Origin: Candidatus Dormiibacterota bacterium
GTDB lineage: Bacteria > Acidobacteriota > Polarisedimenticolia > Gp22-AA2
Assembly (NCBI GenBank): GCA_035635555.1
Contig: DASQAT010000039.1
Coordinates: forward strand, 1 to 64,000
Length of the DNA stretch: 64,000 nucleotides
Direction: 5' to 3'
The notes beneath the pieces were generated by a model, which searched no databases, had not been told where the DNA came from, and saw only the letters and a program-made list of their open reading frames with translations. The position numbers and the translations under genes were made by a program. Shown in pieces: positions 9,924-18,466 of the stretch. The stretch's first letter is position 1. Each line of letters starts with the position of its first letter.

Positions 9924-11186
9924 ATGCGACGCTTGTTCCTGCCCGCCGTTGTCGTTGTGGGGATCACGATCCTGCCGGCCGCCGCCGGCGACGCCGAGAC
10001 CAGGGCGCAGCGCCTGCAGGCGCGCGCCATCGTGGTCGACACGCACGTGGACGCGCCGTACACGCTCGAGAAGAAATGGGCCGACGTGGGCGAGCGCGGG
10101 GCGACGCCGCACTTCGACATCCCACGCGCCCAGGAAGGTGGGCTGACGGCACCGTTCTTCGCGATCTACGTGCCGGCGAGCTACGCCGAGAGCGGCGGCG
10201 CGGCGCGGGAGACGCTCGATCTCATCGACCTGGTCGATCGCGTCGTGCGGGCCCATCCGAAGGATCTCTCCCGGGCCGCCTCGGTGGCGGAGATCCGCCA
10301 GGCGAAGCGCGACCGCAAGATGGCGGTGCTGATGGGGATCGAGGGGGGGCACGCGATCGAGGACTCGCTCGGCGCGCTGCGCGAGTTCTACCGCCTCGGC
10401 GTGCGCTACATGACTCTGACCCACACGAACACCAACCACTGGGCCGACTCGTCGGGGAAGTTCTACCTGCCCGACTTCAATGGCGCCGATTACCAGACGC
10501 ACCACGGGCTGAGCGATTTCGGTCGCGTCGTCGTGCGCGAGATGAACCGGATCGGCATGATGGTGGACGTGTCGCACGTCTCGGACGAGACGATCGACGA
10601 CGTGCTGGAGACGTCGCGCGCCCCGGTGTTCGCCTCGCACTCCTCCTGCCGCGCCCTGTGCGACATCCCGCGCAACCTGACCGACGACCAGATCAGGAGG
10701 ATCGCCGCCAAGGGGGGCGTCGTGATGATCAACGTCTCGTCCTACTTCGTCGACCCGGAGGTCGTGGCCGCCATGAAGACCGAGCGGGAGAAGGTCGCGC
10801 CCGAGTACCTGAGGATCAAGCAGGACATGGCCTCCGATCCCAGGAAGCGCGACGAGGCGATCAGCAAGCTGTTCGACACCCTCCCGCGACGCCGCACCAC
10901 GTGGAGCAGGGTCGTCGACCACATCGAGCACGTCATCCAGATCGCCGGGCCCGAGGCGGTCGGCCTGGGGACCGATTTCGACGGCATCGAGGACCCGCCG
11001 GAAGGGCTCGACGACGTCTCGAAGCTGCCGGTGATCACCGCGGAGCTCCTGCGCCGGGGCCATTCCGAGAGGGAGGTCGAAGGGGTCCTCGGCGAGAACT
11101 TCCTGCGCTTCTTCCGGCGCGTGGAGGAGACGGCGCGCGGCCTTGCGGGCGAATCCCCCTCGACCGCGACGCTGCCCGCCGAGTAG
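9924..11186 (+). CDS. Exported membrane dipeptidase (peptidase family M19)
   Basis: A 420-aa exported zinc dipeptidase of the renal dipeptidase family, which hydrolyses dipeptides including those with D-residues at the C-terminal side. It has a signal peptide (about 1-21) and the metal motif VVDTHVDAPY (His41, Asp43), LMGIEGGHAIEDS supplying the bridging Glu, MTLTHTNTN, VDVSHVSDET, FASHSSCRAL and GLGTDFDGIEDPP, all family hallmarks. ATG 9924 is preferred over the GTG-type start at 9891 because GGAGGGG lies 6 bases upstream and the signal peptide starts there. The next gene (DUF5916 barrel) begins 3 bases after the stop, so the two are co-transcribed; a role in peptide scavenging or peptidoglycan-peptide turnover is likely. 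Confidence 0.92.
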   Translation: MRRLFLPAVVVVGITILPAAAGDAETRAQRLQARAIVVDTHVDAPYTLEKKWADVGERGATPHFDIPRAQEGGLTAPFFAIYVPASYAESGGAARETLDLIDLVDRVVRAHPKDLSRAASVAEIRQAKRDRKMAVLMGIEGGHAIEDSLGALREFYRLGVRYMTLTHTNTNHWADSSGKFYLPDFNGADYQTHHGLSDFGRVVVREMNRIGMMVDVSHVSDETIDDVLETSRAPVFASHSSCRALCDIPRNLTDDQIRRIAAKGGVVMINVSSYFVDPEVVAAMKTEREKVAPEYLRIKQDMASDPRKRDEAISKLFDTLPRRRTTWSRVVDHIEHVIQIAGPEAVGLGTDFDGIEDPPEGLDDVSKLPVITAELLRRGHSEREVEGVLGENFLRFFRRVEETARGLAGESPSTATLPAE

Positions 11187-11188
11187 GA

Positions 11189-13420
11189 GTGCGCGCGGCA
11201 CCGCTCCTCCTGTGGGTCCTCGCGGGAGGTGTCGCCGCCGGCGGGCGGGACGCACTCGCCGCCCGTGCCGCCGCGGACACGCCCGCGGCCGCGGGCCCGT
11301 CGCGCGTCGCGGCCGTCCGCACCGAGAGCGCCGTCACCGTGGACGGCCGGCTGGATGAGCCGGCCTGGGAGAGGGCCGGCGTCATCCCCGACCTCACGCA
11401 GCACGCGCCCAACCCGGGCGCGCCCACGCCCTACAGGACGGAAATCCGCCTTCTCGTCGACCGGGACAACCTCTACGTCGGGATCCACTGCTTCGACCCC
11501 GAGCCGGCGAAGATCTCGCTGCACTCGATGCAGCGCGATATCGAGGATCCGTTCGGGGACGATTTCATTACACTCGTGTTCGACACCTTCGGCGACAAGC
11601 GCACGGGATACATGTTCGAAGTCCACGCCACGGGGGCCGTGAGCGACGGTCTGATTCCGGGCCCCGGCATCCTCACGACGGACTGGGACGGCATCTGGGA
11701 CGCAAGGACCAGCATCGACGCGCAAGGCTGGACGGTCGAGATGCGCATCCCCTCGCGCACGCTGCATTTCAAGAGAGGGTTGTCGGAGTGGGGATTCAAC
11801 GTCCTGCGCTGGGTCGCGCGTGACCGCCTCAACTTCCACTGGTCGGGAGTGACGATCGACTCCGACGTGATCGATCTCAGCAGCGCCGGCCTGCTCTCGG
11901 GGATCGCCGGGCTCGACCAGGGGAAGGGCCTGACGGTCGCGCCCTACGCCCTGGGCCGATACGAGAGAGCGCCCGCCGAGCAGACGGAGCGGACGATCGG
12001 ACGGGGCGGCCTGGATCTGACCTGCAGCCCGACCCCGGGACTGACGGGCGTCCTGACGGCCAACACCGATTTTGCCGAGACGGAGGTCGACACGCGCCAG
12101 ATCAACCTGACGCGCTTCGACCTGTACTTTCCCGAAAAGCGGCCGTTCTTCCTGGATGGGTCGAGCCTGTTCAATTTCGGGCTCGGTCTGGAGCAGGACT
12201 TCGTGCCGTTCTACTCGCGCCGGATAGGGCTGGTCGAGCTCCCGACGGAGTTCGAGACCGTCCCGATCGACTGGGGCGGCAAGATCCTCGGCCACGCGGG
12301 CCCCCTGAGCGTGGGGGCGCTCGACATCCAGACCGGGGAATCGACGGCGGCGCCGCGCACCAACCTTTCGGCGGGCCGGGTCACCTACGACCTCACCGAC
12401 AGCTTCCACGTGGGGGCGATCGGCACGCACGGCGACCCCCGAGGACTGACCTCCAACTCGCTGGCGGGGATCGACGCCGTCTGGCACAGCTCGCAGATCG
12501 CGGGCGACAAGAAGCTCTCGATCGGCGGCTGGGCGGCGCGCTCGAGCGGCGAGCTTCCCCGCGGAAACCGGGGCGGCTGGGGCTTCAAGGTGGACCTTCC
12601 GAACGATTTCTGGGAGGCCTACGCGCGTGTCATGGAGTTCGGCGACGCTCTCGATCCCGCGCTCGGATTCCTGCCGCGCCCGGGGACGCGCTGGTACGAC
12701 TTCTGGAACGCCGTGAAGCCGCGGCCGAGGCCGGACGGCGCCTTTCGCTGGATCCGCCAGGCGTTCTTCGAGACCGGCTACAAGCGGATCGATGACCTCG
12801 ACGGGCGGCCCGAATCGCGTCGTCTGTACACGGCGCCTCTGAACATCGAGACCGAATCAGGGGAGCACTTCGAGGCCAACTGGGTGCCGACATACGAGCG
12901 CGTCGACCCGGCGGGGCCGCCGTTCGAGATCGTGCCCGGAATCGTGATCACGCCCGGCGCCTACCGCTTCACGCGCTACCGCGTCGAGGCCCAGTCGGCC
13001 CAGACGCGCGGCTGGAGGATCGGCTCGACCGTCTGGTTCGGCGATTTCTACGGAGGCCGGCTGACCCAGACGGAAGCCTTCGTGAACTGGGACGTCCTCA
13101 AGGGGCACCTGCACCAGAAGCTCGATCTCGAGAACGATTTCGGCCACCTGCCCGAGGGGGACTTCATCCAGCGCCTGTTCCAGCTCCAGAACGTCTTCGC
13201 CTTCTCGCCGCGCCTCCTGTTGTTCGGCTACTTCCAGTACGACACCGAGACGAGGAGCATGGGGATGAACACGCGCCTGCGCTTCACCTTCCGCCCCGGC
13301 AACGACCTGTTCGTCGTTTGGAACCGGAACTGGGTCCATCCGGCCGGCGAAGGGGCGTTCAATCTCGAGCCCCAGAGCGACCAGGTCGCGGTCAAGGTCC
13401 GGTTCGCCTGGACCGGATGA
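11189..13420 (+). CDS. CBM9-like/DUF5916 exported outer-membrane barrel protein
   Basis: A 743-aa protein starting at GTG 11189, directly behind the dipeptidase stop. After a signal peptide comes a carbohydrate-binding module 9-like beta-sandwich (about 40-230) with TVDGRLDEPAWERA, VGIHCFDPEP and WTVEMRIPSRTL, followed by a DUF5916 region of barrel-like strands containing LYFPEKRPFFLDGSSLF. This architecture is common in Bacteroidota and Acidobacteriota, often beside TonB receptors and peptidases, but has no experimentally settled role that I know of. The open frame continues far upstream of 11189 in a frame overlapping the dipeptidase; that part is a shadow. Upstream TAGGAG gives weak ribosome binding, consistent with coupled translation. 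Confidence 0.85.
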   Translation: MRAAPLLLWVLAGGVAAGGRDALAARAAADTPAAAGPSRVAAVRTESAVTVDGRLDEPAWERAGVIPDLTQHAPNPGAPTPYRTEIRLLVDRDNLYVGIHCFDPEPAKISLHSMQRDIEDPFGDDFITLVFDTFGDKRTGYMFEVHATGAVSDGLIPGPGILTTDWDGIWDARTSIDAQGWTVEMRIPSRTLHFKRGLSEWGFNVLRWVARDRLNFHWSGVTIDSDVIDLSSAGLLSGIAGLDQGKGLTVAPYALGRYERAPAEQTERTIGRGGLDLTCSPTPGLTGVLTANTDFAETEVDTRQINLTRFDLYFPEKRPFFLDGSSLFNFGLGLEQDFVPFYSRRIGLVELPTEFETVPIDWGGKILGHAGPLSVGALDIQTGESTAAPRTNLSAGRVTYDLTDSFHVGAIGTHGDPRGLTSNSLAGIDAVWHSSQIAGDKKLSIGGWAARSSGELPRGNRGGWGFKVDLPNDFWEAYARVMEFGDALDPALGFLPRPGTRWYDFWNAVKPRPRPDGAFRWIRQAFFETGYKRIDDLDGRPESRRLYTAPLNIETESGEHFEANWVPTYERVDPAGPPFEIVPGIVITPGAYRFTRYRVEAQSAQTRGWRIGSTVWFGDFYGGRLTQTEAFVNWDVLKGHLHQKLDLENDFGHLPEGDFIQRLFQLQNVFAFSPRLLLFGYFQYDTETRSMGMNTRLRFTFRPGNDLFVVWNRNWVHPAGEGAFNLEPQSDQVAVKVRFAWTG

Positions 13421-13463
13421 CCGGGCGCGCGCGCCCCGGACCGTTCGGCCGCTTCGAGCCTTC

Positions 13464-14405
13464 TCAGCCTGGCAGCCGGCCAAGCCTCTCCGCGATCGCC
13501 GCGATGTGATCGGGTGTCGTGCCGCAGCAGCCGCCGACGAAGCGCGCCCCCTCCTCGATCCGCTTCTCCATCCAGACGGCGTAGGCTCTGGGCTCGTGGC
13601 GATCCGGCATGCGCCAGCCGGTCACGTCGTCCGGCTCTCCGAGGTGCGCGTACAGCCCGTGCGGCAAGGCCGGGGCCAGGGACGCGAAGCGCGGAAAAAT
13701 CTGCTCCAGCGCCTCCGGTGTCGCGCAGTTCATGAGGACGCCGCGGAGCGCGTCGCCGCCCGCTCCGGCCAGACGGGGCAGCGCCGCTTCGAGCGGCTCC
13801 CCGGAAAGAAGGTGGTGCGACGGGCGCGGGCAGAGACTCAGCAGGACCGGGAGTCCGGTCTCGCGCGCCGCCTGGAGCGCGGCCTCGGCCTCGCGCAGGC
13901 TGTTCATCGTCTCGATGATGATCAGGTCGACGCCGAGCGAGGCGAGAAGCTCCGATTGCGGCCGGTGCTCGCGCAGGCACTCGTCCCGCGTCGGCACCAG
14001 GTCGGGACGGTAGCAGTCCTCCAGGGGGGCGAGTCCGCCCGCGACCAGGCAGACGCGGCCGGCGCTCGCCTGGGAGCCGGCCCGCGCGCACTCGACCGCC
14101 CGTCGGTTCGCCTCGCGCCAGGAGCCGGACCGGCCCGCCCGCTCCAGGATGCGCGCCGTCGTCCGGAAGGTATTCGTGACCAGGATCTCGGCGCCGGCGC
14201 GCGCGTAGTCTTCGTGGATCTTCATCAGCGTCTCGAGCCCCCGGTCGTCGAACAGCGCCCGCCCCGACCACAACGGCAGCGTCGTGTCGACGCCCCGGCG
14301 CGCCAGCTCGGTCCCGGTGGCGCCGTCGAGCAGGACCGGCCGTCGCCGGGCGAGGAGGGAGTCCAGCGAGGCGCCCGAGAGAGGCGAGGTCACGCTGTCC
14401 CCCAT
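13464..14405 (-). CDS. Homocysteine S-methyltransferase family protein
   Basis: A 313-aa cytoplasmic zinc enzyme that moves a methyl group to homocysteine or a related thiol. The barrel starts with VLLDGATGTELARRG, and the zinc ligands are the Cys of LMNCATPEAL and the paired Cys of GGCCGTTPDHI, all intact. IETMNSLREAEAA is also typical. Without cobalamin- or folate-binding modules it resembles the S-methylmethionine/betaine-type stand-alone enzymes (MmuM-like), although the donor cannot be told from sequence. AGGAGG sits 6 bases before the ATG. It is the third gene of a minus-strand run with a zinc-ribbon microprotein and a small holin-like membrane protein. Confidence 0.88.
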   Translation of the reverse strand: MGDSVTSPLSGASLDSLLARRRPVLLDGATGTELARRGVDTTLPLWSGRALFDDRGLETLMKIHEDYARAGAEILVTNTFRTTARILERAGRSGSWREANRRAVECARAGSQASAGRVCLVAGGLAPLEDCYRPDLVPTRDECLREHRPQSELLASLGVDLIIIETMNSLREAEAALQAARETGLPVLLSLCPRPSHHLLSGEPLEAALPRLAGAGGDALRGVLMNCATPEALEQIFPRFASLAPALPHGLYAHLGEPDDVTGWRMPDRHEPRAYAVWMEKRIEEGARFVGGCCGTTPDHIAAIAERLGRLPG

Positions 14406-14432
14406 GCGGTCCTCCTGTCGGAGGGATCGTCT

Positions 14433-14795
14433 TCAGCGATACGGAGACGGCTGCGGCGGCCGGCCGAAGCAGCCGAGAAACCACGACACCAGGCTGACCA
14501 CGAATGAACCGACGATGGCCCAGCCGATGGAGTCGACGTCGAACCCCGGCACGATCCAGGCCGCCATCGCGAACGCCAGCCCGTTCACCACGAAATAGAA
14601 CAGACCGAGCGTCAGAAGGGTGATCGGCAGCGTGAGGAACAGCAGGATCGGCCGGATGATGGCGTTGATGAACCCCAGGACCAGGGACGCCACAGCCAGC
14701 GTCGCGTACGAATCGACGTGCACGCCGGGCACGATGTGCGAGCAGACGAAGAGCGCCACGGCCGTGCTCAGCCAGTGCACCAGGAATCGGGCCAT
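14433..14795 (-). CDS. Four-helix phage-holin-family membrane protein (DUF360/PF04020)
   Basis: A 120-aa integral membrane protein with four hydrophobic helices and the family's conserved GFINAIIRPILLFLTLPIT segment, which identifies the PF04020 (YvlD/holin IV-like) family. Members are widespread chromosomal proteins linked by name to phage holins but not shown to lyse cells. AAGGAG overlaps the stop codon of the upstream 46-residue gene (TAAAGGAG), so the two are translationally linked. The C-terminus is a short Pro-rich cytoplasmic tail. Confidence 0.85.
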   Translation of the reverse strand: MARFLVHWLSTAVALFVCSHIVPGVHVDSYATLAVASLVLGFINAIIRPILLFLTLPITLLTLGLFYFVVNGLAFAMAAWIVPGFDVDSIGWAIVGSFVVSLVSWFLGCFGRPPQPSPYR

Positions 14796-14807
14796 CGCCT
14801 GTCTCCT

Positions 14808-14948
14808 TTAATCCCCGCTGCAGTTCTGCACGATGACGCGGCAGCGCGCGCAGATCTCCTTGCACTTGCGGTATTCGGTGGGTCCGCCGCAGGCGGGGCA
14901 GGGGAGCCGGGCCTCGACGCGCCCGAGCTGTTCCGGCTGTGAATTCAC
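14808..14948 (-). CDS. 46-residue zinc-ribbon microprotein
   Basis: A small gene starting at GTG (complement of 14946-14948) with GGAGGG 6 bases upstream and ending with TAA at 14808-14810. The product has two cysteine pairs, RLPCPACGG and CKEICARCR, spaced like a zinc ribbon, plus a further Cys near the end. The TAA is immediately followed by the ribosome binding site of the next gene, as in a compact operon. The good start signal, the ordered Cys-x2-Cys pairs and the operon packing support it as real. Function unknown; small ribbons of this kind often bind nucleic acid or a protein partner. Confidence 0.68.
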   Translation of the reverse strand: MNSQPEQLGRVEARLPCPACGGPTEYRKCKEICARCRVIVQNCSGD

Positions 14949-15030
14949 GCAAGGCCCTCCGCCTGGAAGTATACGCGAGTCCATTCCCGGCGGACTGCGG
15001 AGGGGCCGGGCGCGGGGCGGCCGGAGAGTC

Positions 15031-16146
15031 CTACCTCGGCCGCTCGAACCAGGAGTTGACGTTGAAGCTGTAGGAGAGCTGGGCGGAGAGGGCGTAGCCG
15101 TCGGGGAAGAAGGTCTTGAGGGAGTCGTCCACCATCCAGCGGTCGCGGCGGTAGGCCACCTTGAGGAGAGCGCCTGGCCCGAGCCGGTACCCGGCCGCGA
15201 CCTCGGCGTCGTAGAAATCGGCGGTGGTCGAAAGCCACACGCCGGGCGCCAGCGGGGCGATGTAGGGGTAGTCGTTGCGCTCGAGGCGCAGCGCCGTGAA
15301 GAAACGGGGGGACCAAGTGTACTTCGGCTCGATGAAGTAGGCGAAGCCGTGGACGTCCGGAGCGCCGCTGGGGACCTCGTAGGACGAATGGGCGTAATCG
15401 CCGTTCAGCTCGAAGTAGCCGTGGCTGAACTGCACGTCGAGACCGTAGACGGTCTGGTTGAAGTCCTTCCAGTTCTCCCCGGAGGACAGCATCGGCGCGA
15501 CACGCGGCCCCAGGTACGGACCGAGCGCGGCGTAGACGCCCAGCCGGGTTCCGACGACAGGCGTCAGCCCCGCGGCCAGAGCCGGCCGCAGCGCCCGGCC
15601 GGTTTCGGGGACGTAGCGATCGTTGACGAACGGACGGTCCACGAGCGCGGCCCGGTAATCGAACCGTCCCACCTGCCCGGTGGCCTGCGCACCAAGTGGA
15701 TAGTCGAGGCTGTACCCGTCGGGCGAGCCGATCAGAGGATTGACGCTCGACAGGTAGCGCCGGGAGAAGTTGCCGATCGGGGAGAGGAGCTGTCCCGCTT
15801 CGATCACGAGATGCCTCGGCTCGCTGAAGGAGTAGCGCACGAACGCCTGCTCGAGCTTCGTCTCCGTTCCGTATTCGCTGTTCGCCCTGCCGCCATAGGC
15901 CTCGCCGCGGACGAACCCCTGCAGGCGGGGGCGGAATTCGGAGGCCGCCCACAGACGCAGGCGGCCGCCCGGGGCGGCGTCGCCGTCGTTCCGGCTCAGC
16001 AGGCGGGAGCCGTCGTCCGTCTGCCAGTACTCGGCGTCAAAGAGCCCCCCGACGAGGACGTGTTCATCGCACGGGGCCGGCGCGATGGCGAACAGGGCGC
16101 AGGCGAGAAGAGACAGCGCGCGGCGTCGTGCGCGCGCCCGGATCAT
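15031..16146 (-). CDS. Exported beta-barrel porin-like outer-membrane protein
   Basis: A 371-aa exported protein with a signal peptide (RRRALSLLACALFAIAPAPC). The mature sequence is made of short alternating strands with turn-rich loops and aromatic girdles (FVRYSFSEPRHLVIEAGQ, GYFELNGDYAHSSYEV, YFIEPKYTWSPRFF) and ends LSYSFNVNSWFERPR, which fits a 14-16-strand porin-like barrel. The start at ATG 16146 lies 7 bases downstream of the kinase stop; an ATG at 16176 would overlap that gene and precede the signal peptide with ten odd residues. It is the third gene of a cupredoxin, sensor kinase, barrel operon. Substrate unknown. Confidence 0.78.
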   Translation of the reverse strand: MIRARARRRALSLLACALFAIAPAPCDEHVLVGGLFDAEYWQTDDGSRLLSRNDGDAAPGGRLRLWAASEFRPRLQGFVRGEAYGGRANSEYGTETKLEQAFVRYSFSEPRHLVIEAGQLLSPIGNFSRRYLSSVNPLIGSPDGYSLDYPLGAQATGQVGRFDYRAALVDRPFVNDRYVPETGRALRPALAAGLTPVVGTRLGVYAALGPYLGPRVAPMLSSGENWKDFNQTVYGLDVQFSHGYFELNGDYAHSSYEVPSGAPDVHGFAYFIEPKYTWSPRFFTALRLERNDYPYIAPLAPGVWLSTTADFYDAEVAAGYRLGPGALLKVAYRRDRWMVDDSLKTFFPDGYALSAQLSYSFNVNSWFERPR

Positions 16147-16153
16147 CGGCGGC

Positions 16154-18466
16154 TCAAGCCGCGCTCTGCAAGCCATTCCAGGTCTCCCGCAGGGCGGACA
16201 CGTATTCCTCCATCGTGAACGGCTTCAGCACGCAGCGCGACTTCACCTGCTGCAGGAACGCGGCCTCGCCGACCGTGTCCCCGGTCACGAACAGGAACCC
16301 CCGCGTTCCCGACCGACGGTGGACCCCGACCCAGGTGTACAGGTCCTTCCCCGACACGTCCCCCGGCATGAGGAGATCGGAGACGATCAGGTCGAAGTCC
16401 CGCGTCCGCAACAGTGCTATCGCCTCGTCGCCGGAGCGTGCGCCGACGGCCTTCGCCCCGAGCGAGCCCAGGATCGCCATCTGCAGCTCCAGGACGACCG
16501 GCTCGTCGTCCACCACCAGGACCGAGACCGGCAGGAGGCGGTGCTTGGCCGGGATCGTCTCGGTCGCAGGACGGGCCGGGGCCGGCTCGACCGCCGCCGA
16601 ACCGGCGCGCGGCAGGACCACGGTGAAGCGCGCCCCGCCCTCGGGAGAGTTCTCGGCCGCGATCCGCCCGCCGTGGCTCTGCACGATGGCCTGGGAGATG
16701 CTGAGGCCGAGCCCCGTCCCCTGGCCGACAGGTTTGGTCGTGTAGAAATGCTCGAACACCTGCGTGGGATCCTCGATGCCGGGGCCGTTGTCGGTGAACA
16801 CCACCGTCGCCTCGTCGTCCAGCGCCGAGGTGCGGACGGTGAGCGCCGGACGCCCCTGGGTCGTCTTGAGGACGTCGTAGGCGTTGTTGATGATGTTCAG
16901 GAAGACTTGCTGGAGCTCGAGCTCGCTGGCCGGCAGACGGAGAGGCTGGGGCGCGAGATCGAGGATGATGCGCATCCCGGCCCTTTCGAAGTCGTGCCGC
17001 CGCAGCGCCGCGGTGTCGCGGATCACCTGGTTGAGGTCGACGATCGCCCGCTGACCGGAGTCACGGTGCGCGACCTTCAGGAGATTCCTCACCAGGGCGA
17101 CGATCCTCTGCCCCTCCTTGCGGATCGTCTCGAGCTTCTCCTCGAGATCCGGGGCGAGCCCCGGGCGCGCCAGAAGCATCTCGATGTTGCCGACGACGCC
17201 GGTGAGCGGATTGTTGATCTCGTGCGCCGCGCCCGAAAGGAGACGCCCGAGGGCCGCGAGCTTCTCCGACTCCTTCAACCTTTCGAGACGGACCAGGTCC
17301 TCCCGGGCGGTCGTCAGGAGGCGATCCTCGTGCTGGCGCAGCGAGTCCATCAGGCCGCTGAACGTGTCGCTCAGGAGGCGAACCTCGGCGCCGGCATCCG
17401 AGGCGTCGAAGCGCCGCGACCGGTCCCCGCTGTCCGTGGCCGAACGCATGAACTTCACGAAGCTCTCGAGAGGCCTGAGGACCGAGCGGGCCACGACCGA
17501 GGCGCACAGCCCCGCGATCATCACGACCAGGGAGCCGTATCCGACGAGGGTCTTCAAGAGGGAGCGGCTCGCTTCGTCGAGGGCCAGGGTCAGCGAGTGC
17601 AGGAGATGCAGGGTGACCGGACGGCCGTCCTCGTCGAGCCCCAGCGTCAGGGGGGCCGTGACGTACTCATCCCCCGCGATGGACACGACCCGTGCGTCGT
17701 CGGGTGGCACACCGCCTGCCTGCCCGGGCGCGGCCGCCACGCCGACGGGCCACGGCGTCCCCTCCAGTGTCGAGCCGAGGACGCCTTCGCCTCCGGTGAC
17801 CACGATCTGGCTGTCGAACGACCGGCGCAGGTGCTCGACGAATCCCTGATCGATCCGGTCGCCCAGCGTCAACGTGCCGATGATGAACCCCTGCAGGACG
17901 ATCGGCACGCAGCCGATCTGGAAATAGCGTCCGCGGATGCGCAGGACCGAGAAATTTCCGGTCCCGACCGGGGCGTCCTGCTCGAGAGCGTGACGGATGA
18001 TCGGGCGGGTCGAGAGATTCTCGCCGATGCCGGGGCGGTCCTCGGGCCGCCCGCCGACCGCCAGGACGCGACCGTCGCGATCGGTCACGATCAGGAGGTC
18101 GCGCCCGAGGCCGCCGGCGATCTTCTCAGCCTCGGTCTGGATGGTCGCGAGCAGGTCCGCCCGGGGGCCCGCCCGCTGGCTCGTCTCCGAGCGGTAGGTC
18201 TCCATGGCGGCGCGCAGCGTGGGGCTGTCGGACATGAGGGTCGAGGCGCGCAGCAGCTGTTCGAGCCCCCGTCGCTGCACCTCGAGCAGCATCTTCTGGT
18301 GCTGGGCGAGGGTGTCGGCCAGGAGACGCCGGGTCTGCTTGCGCAGCTCGAGACTGAGGGCCAGAAACGCCACTCCGACCGCGAGCGCCGTCAGCAGGGC
18401 GCTGAACAGGATGAGCTTCGCCGACAGGCTGGCCGAGCGGATCCGCGACCAGGGGGACTCACTCAC
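16154..18466 (-). CDS. Double-membrane-span sensor histidine kinase with C-terminal receiver
   Basis: A 770-aa hybrid kinase. Membrane helices lie at about 17-38 and 306-328 and enclose a large periplasmic sensor (39-305; dCache-like, with LLIVTDRDGRVLAVGG and YFQIGCVPIV). HAMP follows, then HisKA with AAHEINNPLTG (His415), an ATPase with VFLNIINNAYDVL, DNGPGIEDP and GQGTGLGLSI, and a terminal receiver with LVVDDEP and Asp697 in IVSDLLMPG. There is no DNA-binding or Hpt domain, so the receiver probably tunes the kinase or signals to a distant partner. It overlaps the upstream cupredoxin gene by 8 bases and is followed at once by a porin-like gene, hinting that it senses something related to the cupredoxin. 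Confidence 0.9.
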   Translation of the reverse strand: MSESPWSRIRSASLSAKLILFSALLTALAVGVAFLALSLELRKQTRRLLADTLAQHQKMLLEVQRRGLEQLLRASTLMSDSPTLRAAMETYRSETSQRAGPRADLLATIQTEAEKIAGGLGRDLLIVTDRDGRVLAVGGRPEDRPGIGENLSTRPIIRHALEQDAPVGTGNFSVLRIRGRYFQIGCVPIVLQGFIIGTLTLGDRIDQGFVEHLRRSFDSQIVVTGGEGVLGSTLEGTPWPVGVAAAPGQAGGVPPDDARVVSIAGDEYVTAPLTLGLDEDGRPVTLHLLHSLTLALDEASRSLLKTLVGYGSLVVMIAGLCASVVARSVLRPLESFVKFMRSATDSGDRSRRFDASDAGAEVRLLSDTFSGLMDSLRQHEDRLLTTAREDLVRLERLKESEKLAALGRLLSGAAHEINNPLTGVVGNIEMLLARPGLAPDLEEKLETIRKEGQRIVALVRNLLKVAHRDSGQRAIVDLNQVIRDTAALRRHDFERAGMRIILDLAPQPLRLPASELELQQVFLNIINNAYDVLKTTQGRPALTVRTSALDDEATVVFTDNGPGIEDPTQVFEHFYTTKPVGQGTGLGLSISQAIVQSHGGRIAAENSPEGGARFTVVLPRAGSAAVEPAPARPATETIPAKHRLLPVSVLVVDDEPVVLELQMAILGSLGAKAVGARSGDEAIALLRTRDFDLIVSDLLMPGDVSGKDLYTWVGVHRRSGTRGFLFVTGDTVGEAAFLQQVKSRCVLKPFTMEEYVSALRETWNGLQSAA

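Noticed and set aside
9813-11255. N-terminal extension of the aminotransferase frame on the minus strand
   Set aside because: No coding sense, overlaps the dipeptidase, and a family-typical N-terminus starts at 9812.
13421-13440. GC-rich near-palindrome between convergent genes as a terminator
   Set aside because: Only five clean base pairs at the outer part, no T-run; too weak to list.
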